Shown: one piece after another, positions 34,111 to 43,705 of the stretch
How the letters are laid out: every line of letters starts with the position of its first letter
How positions within the stretch are numbered: the first letter of the stretch is position 1
Assembly (NCBI GenBank): GCA_946902875.1
Contig: OX336345.1
Location: forward strand, 12,989,395-13,053,394
DNA length: 64,000 bases
Origin: Nematopogon swammerdamellus
Taxonomy: Eukaryota; Arthropoda; Insecta; Lepidoptera; Adelidae
Reading direction: 5' to 3'
Made by a program: the position numbers and the translations under genes
The notes under the pieces: generated by a model
The model's database searches: none
Told to the model about the DNA's origin: nothing
Seen by the model: only the letters and a program-made list of their open reading frames with translations

Positions 34111-36147
34111 ATTATGCCATTTTTGGAAAATTATGTCTTGATGAGATTCTATAATCGCGTGACCGTATATTATACTACAAACGCTACCAGTCGTTCTTCT
34201 GTCGACACAATCTACTCGTGTACTTGGAATTTGATAATCTGCTCGTATTACTAAAACCGATAACGAAGACTAGGTTCCGACAATTATTCTGCTGCATAAT
34301 CTTGATAGAACTTAAATAATTCCGACGGATATTATGAAACAAAGCGATCGCTGCTCAATACATAATATAATTTACTGGATGGGTCCCCTGACGATTTGCA
34401 TGAATTGAATCATTTAGGTACCTACGTGATTAATATCCGACCGACTTTGCTATTGCTGGTGTTTCTACCCTCAGCTCTGCCGTGGTGGTGTGGTGTCTGT
34501 GTGACCTCCATTACCTCCATAGCAGAGCACATACACAGGACGGAAGGACAGAAAGGGGGAAGGGGGAGGGAGGGGTCACAGCCGACGTTTTTCCCATGAA
34601 ACCTCCGGCCCACTATTCATTACATAAAGGACAATTTACTCAAATTATACACCGCAGAGCGTTAGGGAAAGTATGTGGACGAGGCCGTTGTAGGTAGATG
34701 AGAGAAATTATAGATTTGGAGCTCAATTTTCCCTTCAAATAACCTTCGTGTTGCTCTATAATTGCGAGTGTCGCATCAGAAGTGGGACGACTTTAGTCGG
34801 CGGCCATCTTTTAGATTGTGACAAAATGGCTTCCGAGCTAATAATCTACCGCCTAAGAGTTTTGTATCAAGTGAGTAATTACCATAATATCAACCGAAGA
34901 AAACTTTTGAAGCATGTCTTTGTGTAGTCAATCAGACCTGTAAGGCAGAAGTTTAGACAATACGAATCTGACACACGCAGTAGACTGGAAATAATTAATC
35001 TTTTCCACTAATTACTCGCGCGGGGTCTCTCCCAAATATTTATAAACTTCTCTGAACGAGACGCCCGGCGTCTGAGAGCCGGAGTTGGAAACGTATATTC
35101 TCAAATTGGACTGTAATTTCTCACAGAGGAATAGCAATCTGTTGCTCGAGACACCTTCCGCGAACCAACTTACTCTGTAAAATATTTCGTTATCGCTTTG
35201 CAGGTTTGCGTTCTTTCTTCTCGCGGCTGTGAAAGAGCGACGCGGACGGTGGATAGATTTGAGACGCGCGGAAATCTTCGAGCTCGAAATAGCGACTCGG
35301 AGTCTTAACTCACCCTTTCCCTGTGGATAGAGTTTTACGGGTTAGTTTCCCTCGGAAAATCGAATCTGTTGGGTCGTTTTAGAGTCGCCGGAGCGAAGTC
35401 GGCGGCGCGAAGTATCGCTCTCAAATATTCAGCGGGTTCCTAGTTCCCGGGACGTAGACAACTGCAGCGATGTTTATTTAATTACGACAGGTCGAAGTGA
35501 CATTACCCTCTCCCTGAGACGAGGGGGGGGGGGGAGAGGTTACAGCGAGGCGGGAGATAAAGGGTAAGACAGAAGGGAAGAGGACCTCGGCAGGGAGTGA
35601 GAAGCGGGAAGCGAGAAGACAGCTGCCAAGATATTGCTGTGTTCGGGTTGATAGGCGCTTTATATGCGGTGCGGTTCGCGAGTGAACATTCCAAATTACT
35701 CGTGTTTCGATATCTCCCTGTTTGTTGCTCAATTTAGCGATTACTGTGTGAAGATGCTTGAATTATTGTTTGTGTAATTAAAGCACATCCAACTCGTAAT
35801 AATATACAAGATAGAAACGAGAGACATACCAGTATCATATCGAGTTGGATGATCGAAATCGACTATACATTTCAACATCTCTACGTATGCACAATCAAAG
35901 GAATTAATATTCTTAACTCAGTCGGTTCAAATTTTCAAACCACGTTACGTCATTTAAAAGACAGATCTCAGAATGTGATAATATTTTTACGCTGTTCAGG
36001 GATTTGGTTCGAACAATTTAAAAGGTTTTTGAGTGAAATCAACATTATTAAATAACGTGACAATGTCATTACAATTTATCTCGTATAATATACGAGATAC
36101 GTATATTATACAGGTCGTCTTTCATAATGTTTACTTATTTTAATATT
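34111..36147. other. Unannotated sequence
   Basis: No gene recognised. A G12 run with neighbouring purines is at 35523-35534. CG-containing patches at 35030-35110 and 35210-35420 hold no convincing exon. Confidence 0.4.
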
Positions 36148-36175
36148 TGGTTTCTTTGTTTTCAGGTATGTAAGT
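36148..36175 (+). promoter_or_regulatory. Candidate recursive splice site 2 (strongest)
   Basis: TTTCTTTGTTTTCAG ends at 36165 and is directly followed by GTATGTAAGT, so a good acceptor is fused to a good donor, the definition of a ratchet point in long insect introns. Alternatively it opens a 74-nt exon, 36166-36239, followed by GTGAGT at 36240. The call is from motif only. Confidence 0.4.
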
Positions 36176-36239
36176 TCCGATTTCACGCTATGCCGGTTGA
36201 AAATGCATCCCACGCGCACGAGTGCTAATGAATATGAAA

Positions 36240-37496
36240 GTGAGTGTTGGTGTTATTATTATTCGTTAATTAATATGTTAATACGACTATTAATCAGTAT
36301 TATTACCTATAGCTTGGAAATTATTTATTTTCAAAAATAACCTGAATACTAGCGGAATTATTCAAACACAAAACTTCTATTCGCCTGTACTACGGTTATC
36401 CTAATAACATATTGCGTTAATCTTCGCTGTTCTATAACATTTGCGATTGCATTCCGTTCGCAAATGTCAAAATCTTAAATCGACTAAGTCATTACTTACT
36501 GTCTAGACTTGAATTGAGTTTGCCCTTTTCCATTTCCTAAAATACCTCAATATTATAGCATTGCGGCGGAGCGGGGCGGCGTCTCCGACGATCCTGATAT
36601 TTCCCAGCAATCTAAGGAATGAGTGTACGGCGAACTTAACACGACAGGTAACATGTTGTCTGGACAGTTAGCCGGCCTCGCTTTTGTAATATCACTCGAC
36701 AGTAGTGATGTTTTAAAGTTTTATAACTGTGTGAGAAAGAGGGTTTTAAAATAAGTGGTAATTAATTAGATTGCACGGGTAACGTAAGCAATTTAGGAAG
36801 TGCCTAATTCGGTTCTGTTGTGATTCAATAAGCTCGAATATCTAATAGATAATAATTCTGTGATTAAGATTTCTTCGTGTGCTTTCTTTCTTGAAATCTA
36901 CTGTCTGCACTGAAATGGTTCAAGAATACAATAAATGGTTTGCGTACATCAACAATTGTTTAGAAACAAGGAATGGGCATGCCTGCTTCGATATAAGCTT
37001 ATGGGAAACACGCTCGTTTCAAAACGACGATAAGGTTTTATAATCTATGTTTTATAATCTAATATATTTTATAACCTAGTGATTGGTAATACAATCGAAT
37101 GACTGATTGGTCCGACTGCTTTTAAACTCTTTACGTGCTTTGTACACACGTTGGTCGACCAGTCGCATAGGCAGTCGACGTCGTGGAAGGTACGCCAGAA
37201 CTTCCGGACTCTTTTCACGTCAAAGGTATCGCGGCTCCATTTGTCAAAGTTGCGGGTATCGCTTTTTGGGAAGGCGTGCCGGGCTTTGAACTTTCGCCTT
37301 ACGGAGTCGTCACCAGCAGGCATACGCGAATTGTCGATCTTATTAATGTTGTCAGAAATATTTGTATATTATAGTGTTTTATATTTAAATTTAATATACA
37401 CAAATTCAAAGTATATATCGTAATTTATAATTCAAGATAATCATAGTGTGGTCACATATTAAGATGTAGACACACATGATCGACTTTTTTATGTAT
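36240..37496. other. Unannotated sequence
   Basis: No gene recognised. An 84-codon minus-strand frame at 37069-37323 has a protein-like composition (WSRDTF, KFWRTFHDVDCLCDW) but no family that I know; overlapping plus frames cross it. Confidence 0.35.
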
Positions 37497-37622
37497 ACAT
37501 ACTGCGCGGAGGGACCAATCAATGGCGCAGTCGACAGAGCCAAAATTACCTCTCCTAGCGGAACCACGCTCAGTGAGGTGCCATGCCAGCAGATTTGTGG
37601 ACTGTTGCTAGGCTCTCTAGCC
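37497..37622 (-). mobile_element. LINE 3'-end fragment (CR1/L2-like group)
   Basis: Reverse complement of the tail seen at 7430-7700: the terminal coding block (CCACAAATCTGCTGGCATGG) and the 3' UTR with GGCTCTGTCGACTG. Short and 5'-truncated. Confidence 0.7.
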
Positions 37623-37885
37623 CGTTTTGTTTTTATGGGTAACATAGTCAAAACAGTCGTGAACTTTTACAAGAGACTTGGTGAAAATCTACGCGAAGGG
37701 GTAAATACATTTATAAATCCAAGTGCGCTGGCTCAGACACTTATGAAAATGATGGAGGAAAATTTAATCTGCCAAAAGTATTTACAAAAATGTATAATGT
37801 AATGAAGCCTAAAATAAAAATTAAAAATGAAAGCTTTTACCAAGAATATAAAATATTTCTTTAAGTATTTTAATTTTTTATTTAC
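37623..37885. other. Unclassified sequence with an open plus-strand frame
   Basis: The plus-strand frame ending at 37802 reads VKTVVNFYKRLGENLREG and LAQTLMKMMEENLICQ after the LINE tail. It looks protein-like, but I recognise no family and see no start outside the LINE fragment. Confidence 0.3.
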
Positions 37886-38088
37886 GCTATCTCCAACTTT
37901 AAACTGATAACCCGAATTGAAATAATTTTCCGATCCTGAACCGAATTGACGAAAACCTTCGAACCCTAGCAATACTGGTCTATCTCGTTTCAACCATTCG
38001 TATGCGTCCCCACGTGCGGCACAGAGACAGTCAACTGTCGCGGTGAACTCTGTCGCGCCTGTCACAGGAGCGTTCCAATTTTGATCTC
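37886..38088 (-). other. Candidate coding exon, minus strand (unidentified)
   Basis: The minus-strand frame reads NWNAPVTGATEFTATV, CLCAARGDAYEWLKRDRP and LGFEGFRQFGSGSENYFN. It is open for 67 codons, has a mixed non-repetitive composition, is preceded by an in-frame stop and ATTAAACAG (possible acceptor), and is followed by GTAAAT (possible donor) at 37885. I do not recognise the protein. It may be a host exon or an uncatalogued mobile-element piece. The acceptor lacks a good pyrimidine tract. Confidence 0.3.
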
Positions 38089-38368
38089 CTGTTTAATATC
38101 GCGAAATTTGAGCATGGAACTTATACAGTGAGTTATGAAAGCTTGCGGTTTCTCATTTCTTGAATGTTGGTCAATTTATTTAAGTCGGCATTAATGAATT
38201 TACTCGTTCGTTCATATGTACGTTGACATATTATGCCCCTACTCTATCCGCTCATCAAACTTTTCGGTCATTTAGAAATTTAATTAAATTCTTGTATGAA
38301 ATTCATAAACCATTCTCTTTTCCTTAAAAAACATTGATATTTTGTGCGTTTTCTAAGCACTTCATTAT

Positions 38369-38390
38369 TATATATATATATATATATATA
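38369..38390 (+). repeat. (TA)n tract, left edge of the nested cluster
   Basis: Twenty-two bp of TA repeat, directly joined to the 3' end of a family B fragment. Confidence 0.9.
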
Positions 38391-38517
38391 ACTTTATCCT
38401 TCCGCATTTTCCAGAGTCGTCGGCGATACACCATTTGTACTCGCCGGTCTGCCACCCGTCCTCGCTCGAGTGCCTCCCAAGATAGAAGACGGGCCCACCG
38501 ATCAATCTTGAGTTATA
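38390..38517 (-). mobile_element. Family B retrotransposon, 3' UTR fragment
   Basis: 128 bp identical or nearly so to the family B 3' UTR (compare 42904-43031, constant offset 4514). The 3' end AAAGTT abuts (TA)n on the left. The 5' truncation lies at TATAACTC, directly against the 3' end of family A. It retains the conserved hairpin (38455-38493). Confidence 0.85.
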
Positions 38518-38569
38518 CTTTCTTCATCCAATTTTTGGAGTTTCCGGCATCTTAGTGCCAACAGTCCGT

Positions 38570-38608
38570 CTTGTTCCCGCCCAGGGTCCTCCCAGGAAAA
38601 AGAACAAG
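38570..38608 (-). ncRNA. Conserved 3' UTR hairpin, family A
   Basis: It is the reverse-strand equivalent of 47737-47775. Seven perfect pairs (CTTGTTC with GAACAAG) enclose a 25-nt loop with TGGGAGG. The same fold occurs in family B with different stem bases. It is a candidate RNA signal for recognition by the element's own reverse transcriptase. Confidence 0.6.
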
Positions 38609-38651
38609 GTGTACATTAAGATGTTATACATAAGTATTTTGGAGCTCTGGT

Positions 38652-41600
38652 CTATTGATTTTCTGTTTGATTTAGTTCTTCCAAATATCCACTCATAAAT
38701 TTCGACATAATTTTTGTGCTATGTATAGCCGCCTGCTTCTGTAAAATTTCCATCTTTATATCCGCCTTTAAAATATCTATATATTTTTGTGCAGTTTTTG
38801 AAATAATTCCGGTGGTACCAATAACAATAGGAATAATTTTGCACGTTGTGCTCCACAGTCTTTCCACTTCAATTTTGAGGGCATAGTATTTTGATAATTT
38901 TTCTGCTTCCTTTTTCATAATGTTGTAATCTGAGGGCACGGTTACATCAATGAGATAGGTTTTATTTTTCAATGTATCTATATATATCAAATCTGGTCTA
39001 TTGTTCGGTATTGCAAGGTCGGTAGTTACTGGTAGTTCCCAGATAATTTTGCTAGACTCGTTTTCAATTACATGTGGTTCATTTAAGGGACATTGCCACC
39101 AAAATTTGGTTGTTTGAAATTGATGTTTCTTTCTAAGGCACCAATACACATATTTTACGAGATTGTTGTGCCTTTTAACATACAGAGGTTGTACCAAAAT
39201 TTTACAACCTGATATAATGTGCATTACGGTTTCGTCACGTTCACTGCACAAGCGACATTTACCGTCGACCTCTCGTTTGAGTACATCTCTTTCAAACTGT
39301 TTTGTGATAATTGCCTGGTCTTGTATTGCAAAAATCTGGGATTCTAATTTGGGGGTCGTTGGATTTTTTTTAAGCCATGTAAATGATTTCTGATAGTCAG
39401 TATTAGTATGCGCCAGGATTTGGTTAAATATCTGACCGTGAATGGGCTTCATCTTCCACTTTTCTTTATTGATAAGTATTTGGTATTTAAGTATTATATT
39501 TTCATCTTCAGTTGGATCCGAAAGATTCAAGTCAGCTCTAAATGTTTCACCTTCTTTTTGTATGCTATAAATGGTCTTTCTATTGTCATGTGACTTTATG
39601 GTCTCCATAATGCAGTCACATCCTATTTTTATGTACATTTCAAATTTAATAGTAATATGTTTATACAAATCTTCCATATTGAGTAGTCCCCGTCCTCCCT
39701 CGTGAACTGGTAGATATAATCGTTGCACGTCAGACTTTTGTTGGTGTGCTTGGTAGATATTGAAAAGCTTTCTGGTTTTAACATCAATTTTCTTCAGCTC
39801 ACTGACGTTATAATTGATAACATTAAATGTGTATAACAAAACTGGAGCAGCATAGCTGTTAATTGCTTTAATAATATTTCTGGCGTTGAGTTTAGATTTT
39901 AGAATTCTTCTTGTCCTCTTAAAATATAAATTTGCTTTGTCTTCTTTGACTTGATTGTGGTCAATTTCTCCATTTTCACAAATTCCCAAATATTTGTATT
40001 TCTTTCCATCTTCCAAGGGTAAGAATTTATTTCCGTCTAGCAGTATGTGTTCCTCTCCAGCGATGTTTGTTCTCTTTCCGCATTTCAATTCTAATACGTT
40101 GCATTTATCTAGCCCAAACTCCATTCCAATATTTCTTGTAAATATTTCAACTGTATCAATCAGTGTCGCCATCTCGTATTTGTTTTTTGCATACAATTTA
40201 ATATCATCCATATACATTAGGTGATTAAATATTTGCCCATTCTTTAGTCTGTATCCGGTCCTATTGTATTTGTTCAGCATGGAAGATAAGGGATTGAGGC
40301 AGAGGCAAAATATAAATGGAGAGAGGGAGTCCCCTTGGTAGATGCCTCTGTTGATTTTTATTGGTTTTGTGTTAATTGTGCATTTCGCACTCGACGCTGT
40401 CATAAGGACTTGCCATTTTCTCATGACTTTGATTATGAGATTGATTATATTTTCTGGACATTTATAAATTTTCAGGATATGTAAGATCCACTCATGTGGA
40501 ACTGAATCATACGCTTTTTTGTAGTCTATCCAAGTCATATTTAAATTTTTCTTATTTTGATGAGCATCTTCTAGAATTGTTTTATTGAGTATCAGATGAT
40601 CTTTGCATCCTCGAGACCGTTTTCTGCAGCCTCGTTGATGTGGCGCCATTATATCATTTTTCTGACAGTGTTTATATAATTCTTCATATAGAATTGAAGT
40701 TAATAATTTATACATGGTTGGTAAGCATGCAATAGGTCGCCAATTTTTCGCGTATTTGCTATTTGTGTTTTTCGGGATCAATGTAACTAAACCAGTTACA
40801 AACCATGAATCAATTTCTTTGTCATTGCTAAGAATTTTGTTGAAGCTGTTTAAAATGTAAGGATGTGCTGTAGTAAAATACTTAAGATAGTAATTATGCA
40901 ATTTGTCTATTCCAGGAGATTTCCAGTTCTTTATTTGTTTTACACTGTCCATAAATTGTAATTCATTAATTTTTTCAAAGTGCGACTGCGCCTGAATATT
41001 TATTTCATCTTCAATATTTTGTAGCCAATTCTTTTCTCTATTAATTGGCACTGGCTTACTAAAAATGTTACTCCAAAATGTCTCAATTTCGTCTTGAGTT
41101 GGCATCTCAGTAGGCATTACGTCTTTATCAAACATTTTTCTATAGAAATGATGTTCATTTTCTTTAAATAATCTATTTTCATTCTTTGCTGAGTTTTCTT
41201 CTTCATATCGTTTTATTCTCCCAGCGTACATTTTAATTTTTTGTTTTATATTTTCCATACAGTTTTCTAGAGTAATAATAGATGTAATATTGAATTTCTC
41301 AAAGAGCCTATTCTTAATCGATGTAAGTCTTCGACTTGTCACACCTCTGCTAATTTCAAGCAACTGTCCTAATTCTTTTCTCATCAATTCAATTTTGATC
41401 TGTATTCTCTGTTTCCACAGAGGTACACCTTTGTTATGCTTGTTACATTTTGTATAGATTTTTTGATTATTTTCTTCAATAAGTGTGATTGCCGCCGTAT
41501 AAAGTATCTCATTTATTTGAAATATATGCATATTCTCTTTTAATAATGTTGGTAGGTATTTATTAATAGTATCAAAATTTGCAATATACTTTTTGTTTAT

Positions 41601-42647
41601 TTTTGCTTTTGGTAAGTTCAATCTTTCTTCCATTTTTATCTTTTTAATAGCAGATAAATTTTCCATAAAGTGGACTATTAATGAGTCAGTTTCTGCCTCA
41701 TTGGGCTCATTTGTTCTGAAATTTATTTCTGGTACTTCCCCAGTTAATTGTTCTATATTTTGTGGTATCACTCCCTGTATTTCATTTTCTTGATTGTAAT
41801 TTCCCTCAGTCGTTGTGTATACATCCTGTGTATCGGTATTATTCTGAACATTTTCCGGACTCGGGTCGTTCCTATCTTGGTTGATGTTTAAATCATTATT
41901 AGATGTGTTTTGGGAATACATTTGGTTTGGCCTGGTGTTGGAAAGAGCTTCCATAATATTTGTTGTAGTTATTTTTAATAATTTTAACTCTTCTATTATA
42001 TTAGATGGTAACATTTGATAAATTATTATTTTTCTTGCTTGGTTAGAAAGCATTGGGCCATTAAATTTGTTCAGTTTTAGGTTATTTTCATTTCTCATTC
42101 GAAATAATTGTTCCATTCTTTTTAGATATCCTCGCCCTCCATCTCTTGCTCTAAAGTAGCAGAATAATAGTTCACACATTTCCTCGTTTGACCACTGTCT
42201 TCGACCATCTTCGTTATTCTGAATTAAATTTACATTTTCTAAATTTTCTTCTCTATTTGTATTTTCATTTTGTAGATCGAGTTTAGCTGCACTTTCTATT
42301 TCTGATATAAGATCTTTCGATAACATCTCATATGATATTACTCTTCGTGCTTGTGTCGAAAGGGTTGTACCATTGAATGTTGCGCTCTTAGGATTATTCG
42401 GGTTTCTATGTTTGAACAAATTGTTTAATCTTGTTAAATATCCAATACCTCCTGCTCTTGCTTTGAAATAGCAGTACATGAGCTCCATTAAGTCATCTTT
42501 TGACCACTGCCTTCTTCGATCTTGTAGTGAGTTATTTCCTATGGTAGTGGTCATGTTAGTACCTGATGTGCCGGCAGCATTGTTAGAGGACAAGCCTTCA
42601 CGCTGCAAAGCAACACCGTTTGCCTCCGAAGTGAGTGGTGAGTTCAT
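38652..42647 (-). CDS. Family A retrotransposon protein: DNA-binding domains, reverse transcriptase, CCHC, restriction-like endonuclease
   Basis: The protein of 1331 residues is expected to cut its target and copy its RNA there. The start is the ATG at 42647, after 247 bp of 5' UTR. Residues 44-117 and 149-222 are two copies of a W...YF.AR.GG.GYL.R...LF domain, likely DNA-binding. Residues 320-500 are helical and basic. The reverse transcriptase spans about 575-890: KSPGIDKL (576), WRPIACLP (636), DYKKAYDSVP (708), QGDSLSP (771) and the catalytic YMDD at 812-815, then KYLGI (885). A CCHC knuckle is C1131, C1134, H1143, C1148, followed by RHN at 1159-1161. The endonuclease has PD at 1218-1219 and D1234 in LIDVTVPSD. 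There is no AP-type endonuclease. The order RT-CCHC-RHN-PD..D defines the R2/R4/Dong group, and R4/Dong is the best fit. No frameshift or missing catalytic residue is seen. Confidence 0.9.
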   Translation of the reverse strand: MNSPLTSEANGVALQREGLSSNNAAGTSGTNMTTTIGNNSLQDRRRQWSKDDLMELMYCYFKARAGGIGYLTRLNNLFKHRNPNNPKSATFNGTTLSTQARRVISYEMLSKDLISEIESAAKLDLQNENTNREENLENVNLIQNNEDGRRQWSNEEMCELLFCYFRARDGGRGYLKRMEQLFRMRNENNLKLNKFNGPMLSNQARKIIIYQMLPSNIIEELKLLKITTTNIMEALSNTRPNQMYSQNTSNNDLNINQDRNDPSPENVQNNTDTQDVYTTTEGNYNQENEIQGVIPQNIEQLTGEVPEINFRTNEPNEAETDSLIVHFMENLSAIKKIKMEERLNLPKAKINKKYIANFDTINKYLPTLLKENMHIFQINEILYTAAITLIEENNQKIYTKCNKHNKGVPLWKQRIQIKIELMRKELGQLLEISRGVTSRRLTSIKNRLFEKFNITSIITLENCMENIKQKIKMYAGRIKRYEEENSAKNENRLFKENEHHFYRKMFDKDVMPTEMPTQDEIETFWSNIFSKPVPINREKNWLQNIEDEINIQAQSHFEKINELQFMDSVKQIKNWKSPGIDKLHNYYLKYFTTAHPYILNSFNKILSNDKEIDSWFVTGLVTLIPKNTNSKYAKNWRPIACLPTMYKLLTSILYEELYKHCQKNDIMAPHQRGCRKRSRGCKDHLILNKTILEDAHQNKKNLNMTWIDYKKAYDSVPHEWILHILKIYKCPENIINLIIKVMRKWQVLMTASSAKCTINTKPIKINRGIYQGDSLSPFIFCLCLNPLSSMLNKYNRTGYRLKNGQIFNHLMYMDDIKLYAKNKYEMATLIDTVEIFTRNIGMEFGLDKCNVLELKCGKRTNIAGEEHILLDGNKFLPLEDGKKYKYLGICENGEIDHNQVKEDKANLYFKRTRRILKSKLNARNIIKAINSYAAPVLLYTFNVINYNVSELKKIDVKTRKLFNIYQAHQQKSDVQRLYLPVHEGGRGLLNMEDLYKHITIKFEMYIKIGCDCIMETIKSHDNRKTIYSIQKEGETFRADLNLSDPTEDENIILKYQILINKEKWKMKPIHGQIFNQILAHTNTDYQKSFTWLKKNPTTPKLESQIFAIQDQAIITKQFERDVLKREVDGKCRLCSERDETVMHIISGCKILVQPLYVKRHNNLVKYVYWCLRKKHQFQTTKFWWQCPLNEPHVIENESSKIIWELPVTTDLAIPNNRPDLIYIDTLKNKTYLIDVTVPSDYNIMKKEAEKLSKYYALKIEVERLWSTTCKIIPIVIGTTGIISKTAQKYIDILKADIKMEILQKQAAIHSTKIMSKFMSGYLEELNQTENQ

Positions 42648-42894
42648 CTTGTATTTATTTATTGTTGTCAGCTTGATATGACAGCCATTTTATTTTCGAA
42701 ATGTCACTTCCCCGTATAAATGTTTTCAAACCTCTGTAAAAATTGAAATTGTAGAAGAAATGTCCCGCAAATACTTGTGTGTTTATATAATTAAGTAAAT
42801 CCACTATTAAAACTCATTATTCTGTATATAGGTTTGGTAAATAATATAAAAATCTATGTTTGTAATATTTACACCACTTCACTTTGTTGACAGA

Positions 42895-42904
42895 TATATA
42901 TATA
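42895..42904 (+). repeat. Short (TA)n junction
   Basis: A TA-repeat of about ten bases between the 5' end of family A and the 3' end of the next family B fragment. Confidence 0.85.
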
Positions 42905-43617
42905 ACTTTATCCTTCCGCATTTTCCGGAGTCGTCGGCGATACACCATTTGTACTCGCCGGTCTGCCACCCGTCCTCGCTCGAGTGCCTCCCAAGATAGA
43001 AGACGGGCCCACCGATCAATCTTGAGTTATATTATATATTATTATCTATTGATCATCACTGTCAGGTGGTAAAATTCCAGTTAGAAATTTCGTAATTATT
43101 TTTGTAGTTTCAATTGCAGCCTGTTGTTGGAGTATTTCTAATTTTATACCAGCGTCTAAAGTTTTTATATGTTTCTCTGCAGTTTTATTTATTATTCCAG
43201 TAGTGCCAATAACTATTGGGACAATTTCGACTCTTGTATTCCACAATCTTTGGACCTCAATTTTTAGTGCGTAGTATTTAGTAAGTTTTTCATTTTCCTT
43301 CCTAGTGAGGTTATAATCGGACGGTACTGTGATATCGATAAGGTAAGTTCTGTTTTTATTTTTGTCTACATATATGAGGTCTGGTCGATTGTTAGGTAAC
43401 GCATAATCTGTGGTGACAGCAATCTCCCATATTATTTTAAATTCTTCATTTTCCACCACATGAGGTTCATTTAACGGGCATTTCCACCAAAATTTAGTTG
43501 TTTCGAACTTGTGTTTCTTGAGTAAATTCCAGTAAACGTATTTGACTAGTTGATTATGTCTTTTTAGGTATAGTGGCTGTACTAATATTTTGCATCCTGA
43601 GATAATATGCCTGACTG

Positions 43618-43618
<1 letters not shown>
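42904..43618 (-). mobile_element. Family B retrotransposon, 5'-truncated copy, minus strand
   Basis: 715 bp that pair base for base (constant coordinate sum 90102, no gaps) with 46484-47198 of the plus-strand family B copy. It begins within the CCHC knuckle region and runs to the AAAGTT 3' end. The conserved hairpin lies at 42969-43007. The 5' side joins the long (TA)n tract at 43619. Confidence 0.9.
43046..43618 (-). pseudogene. Family B endonuclease C-terminus (truncated copy)
   Basis: Open from the truncation point to the stop, it reads TVRHIISGCKILVQ, LYLKRHNQLVKYVYW, PLNEPHVVEN, RPDLIYVD, YLIDITVPSD and ends GILPPDSDDQ. It holds the last H and C of the CCHC knuckle, RHN, and the endonuclease PD and D residues, but no reverse transcriptase. 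Relative to the longer family B copy it has Cys in WWKCPLN (Ser there) and Ile in FKIIWE (Leu there). Family A also has Cys at the first of these positions, so Cys is probably ancestral. It has no start of its own; an in-frame ATG at 43459 is internal. Confidence 0.85.

Positions 43619-43619
<1 letters not shown>

Positions 43620-43686
<67 letters not shown>
43620..43686 (+). repeat. Long (TA)n tract at the orientation switch
   Basis: 67 bp of almost pure TA. To the left all cluster members are on the minus strand, to the right all on the plus strand. Its length may be unreliable in assembly. Confidence 0.9.
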
Positions 43687-43690
<4 letters not shown>

Positions 43691-43705
43691 TAAATCAATA
43701 TATAA

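Larger units (their letters stand above)
38518..42894 (-). mobile_element. Family A retrotransposon, apparently full length (R4/Dong-like)
   Basis: A 4.38-kb non-LTR element with a 5' UTR of about 247 bp (42648-42894), one intact 1331-codon frame, and a 3' UTR of 134 bp (38518-38651). Both ends meet TA-rich sequence. In this copy the 3' end is GAAAG followed by TATAACTC of the neighbouring fragment; the other family A copy ends GAAAGTT(AT)n. No poly(A) tail is present, as expected for a target-specific element whose 3' end pairs with its target. It is probably a recent insertion because the frame is intact. Confidence 0.85.
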
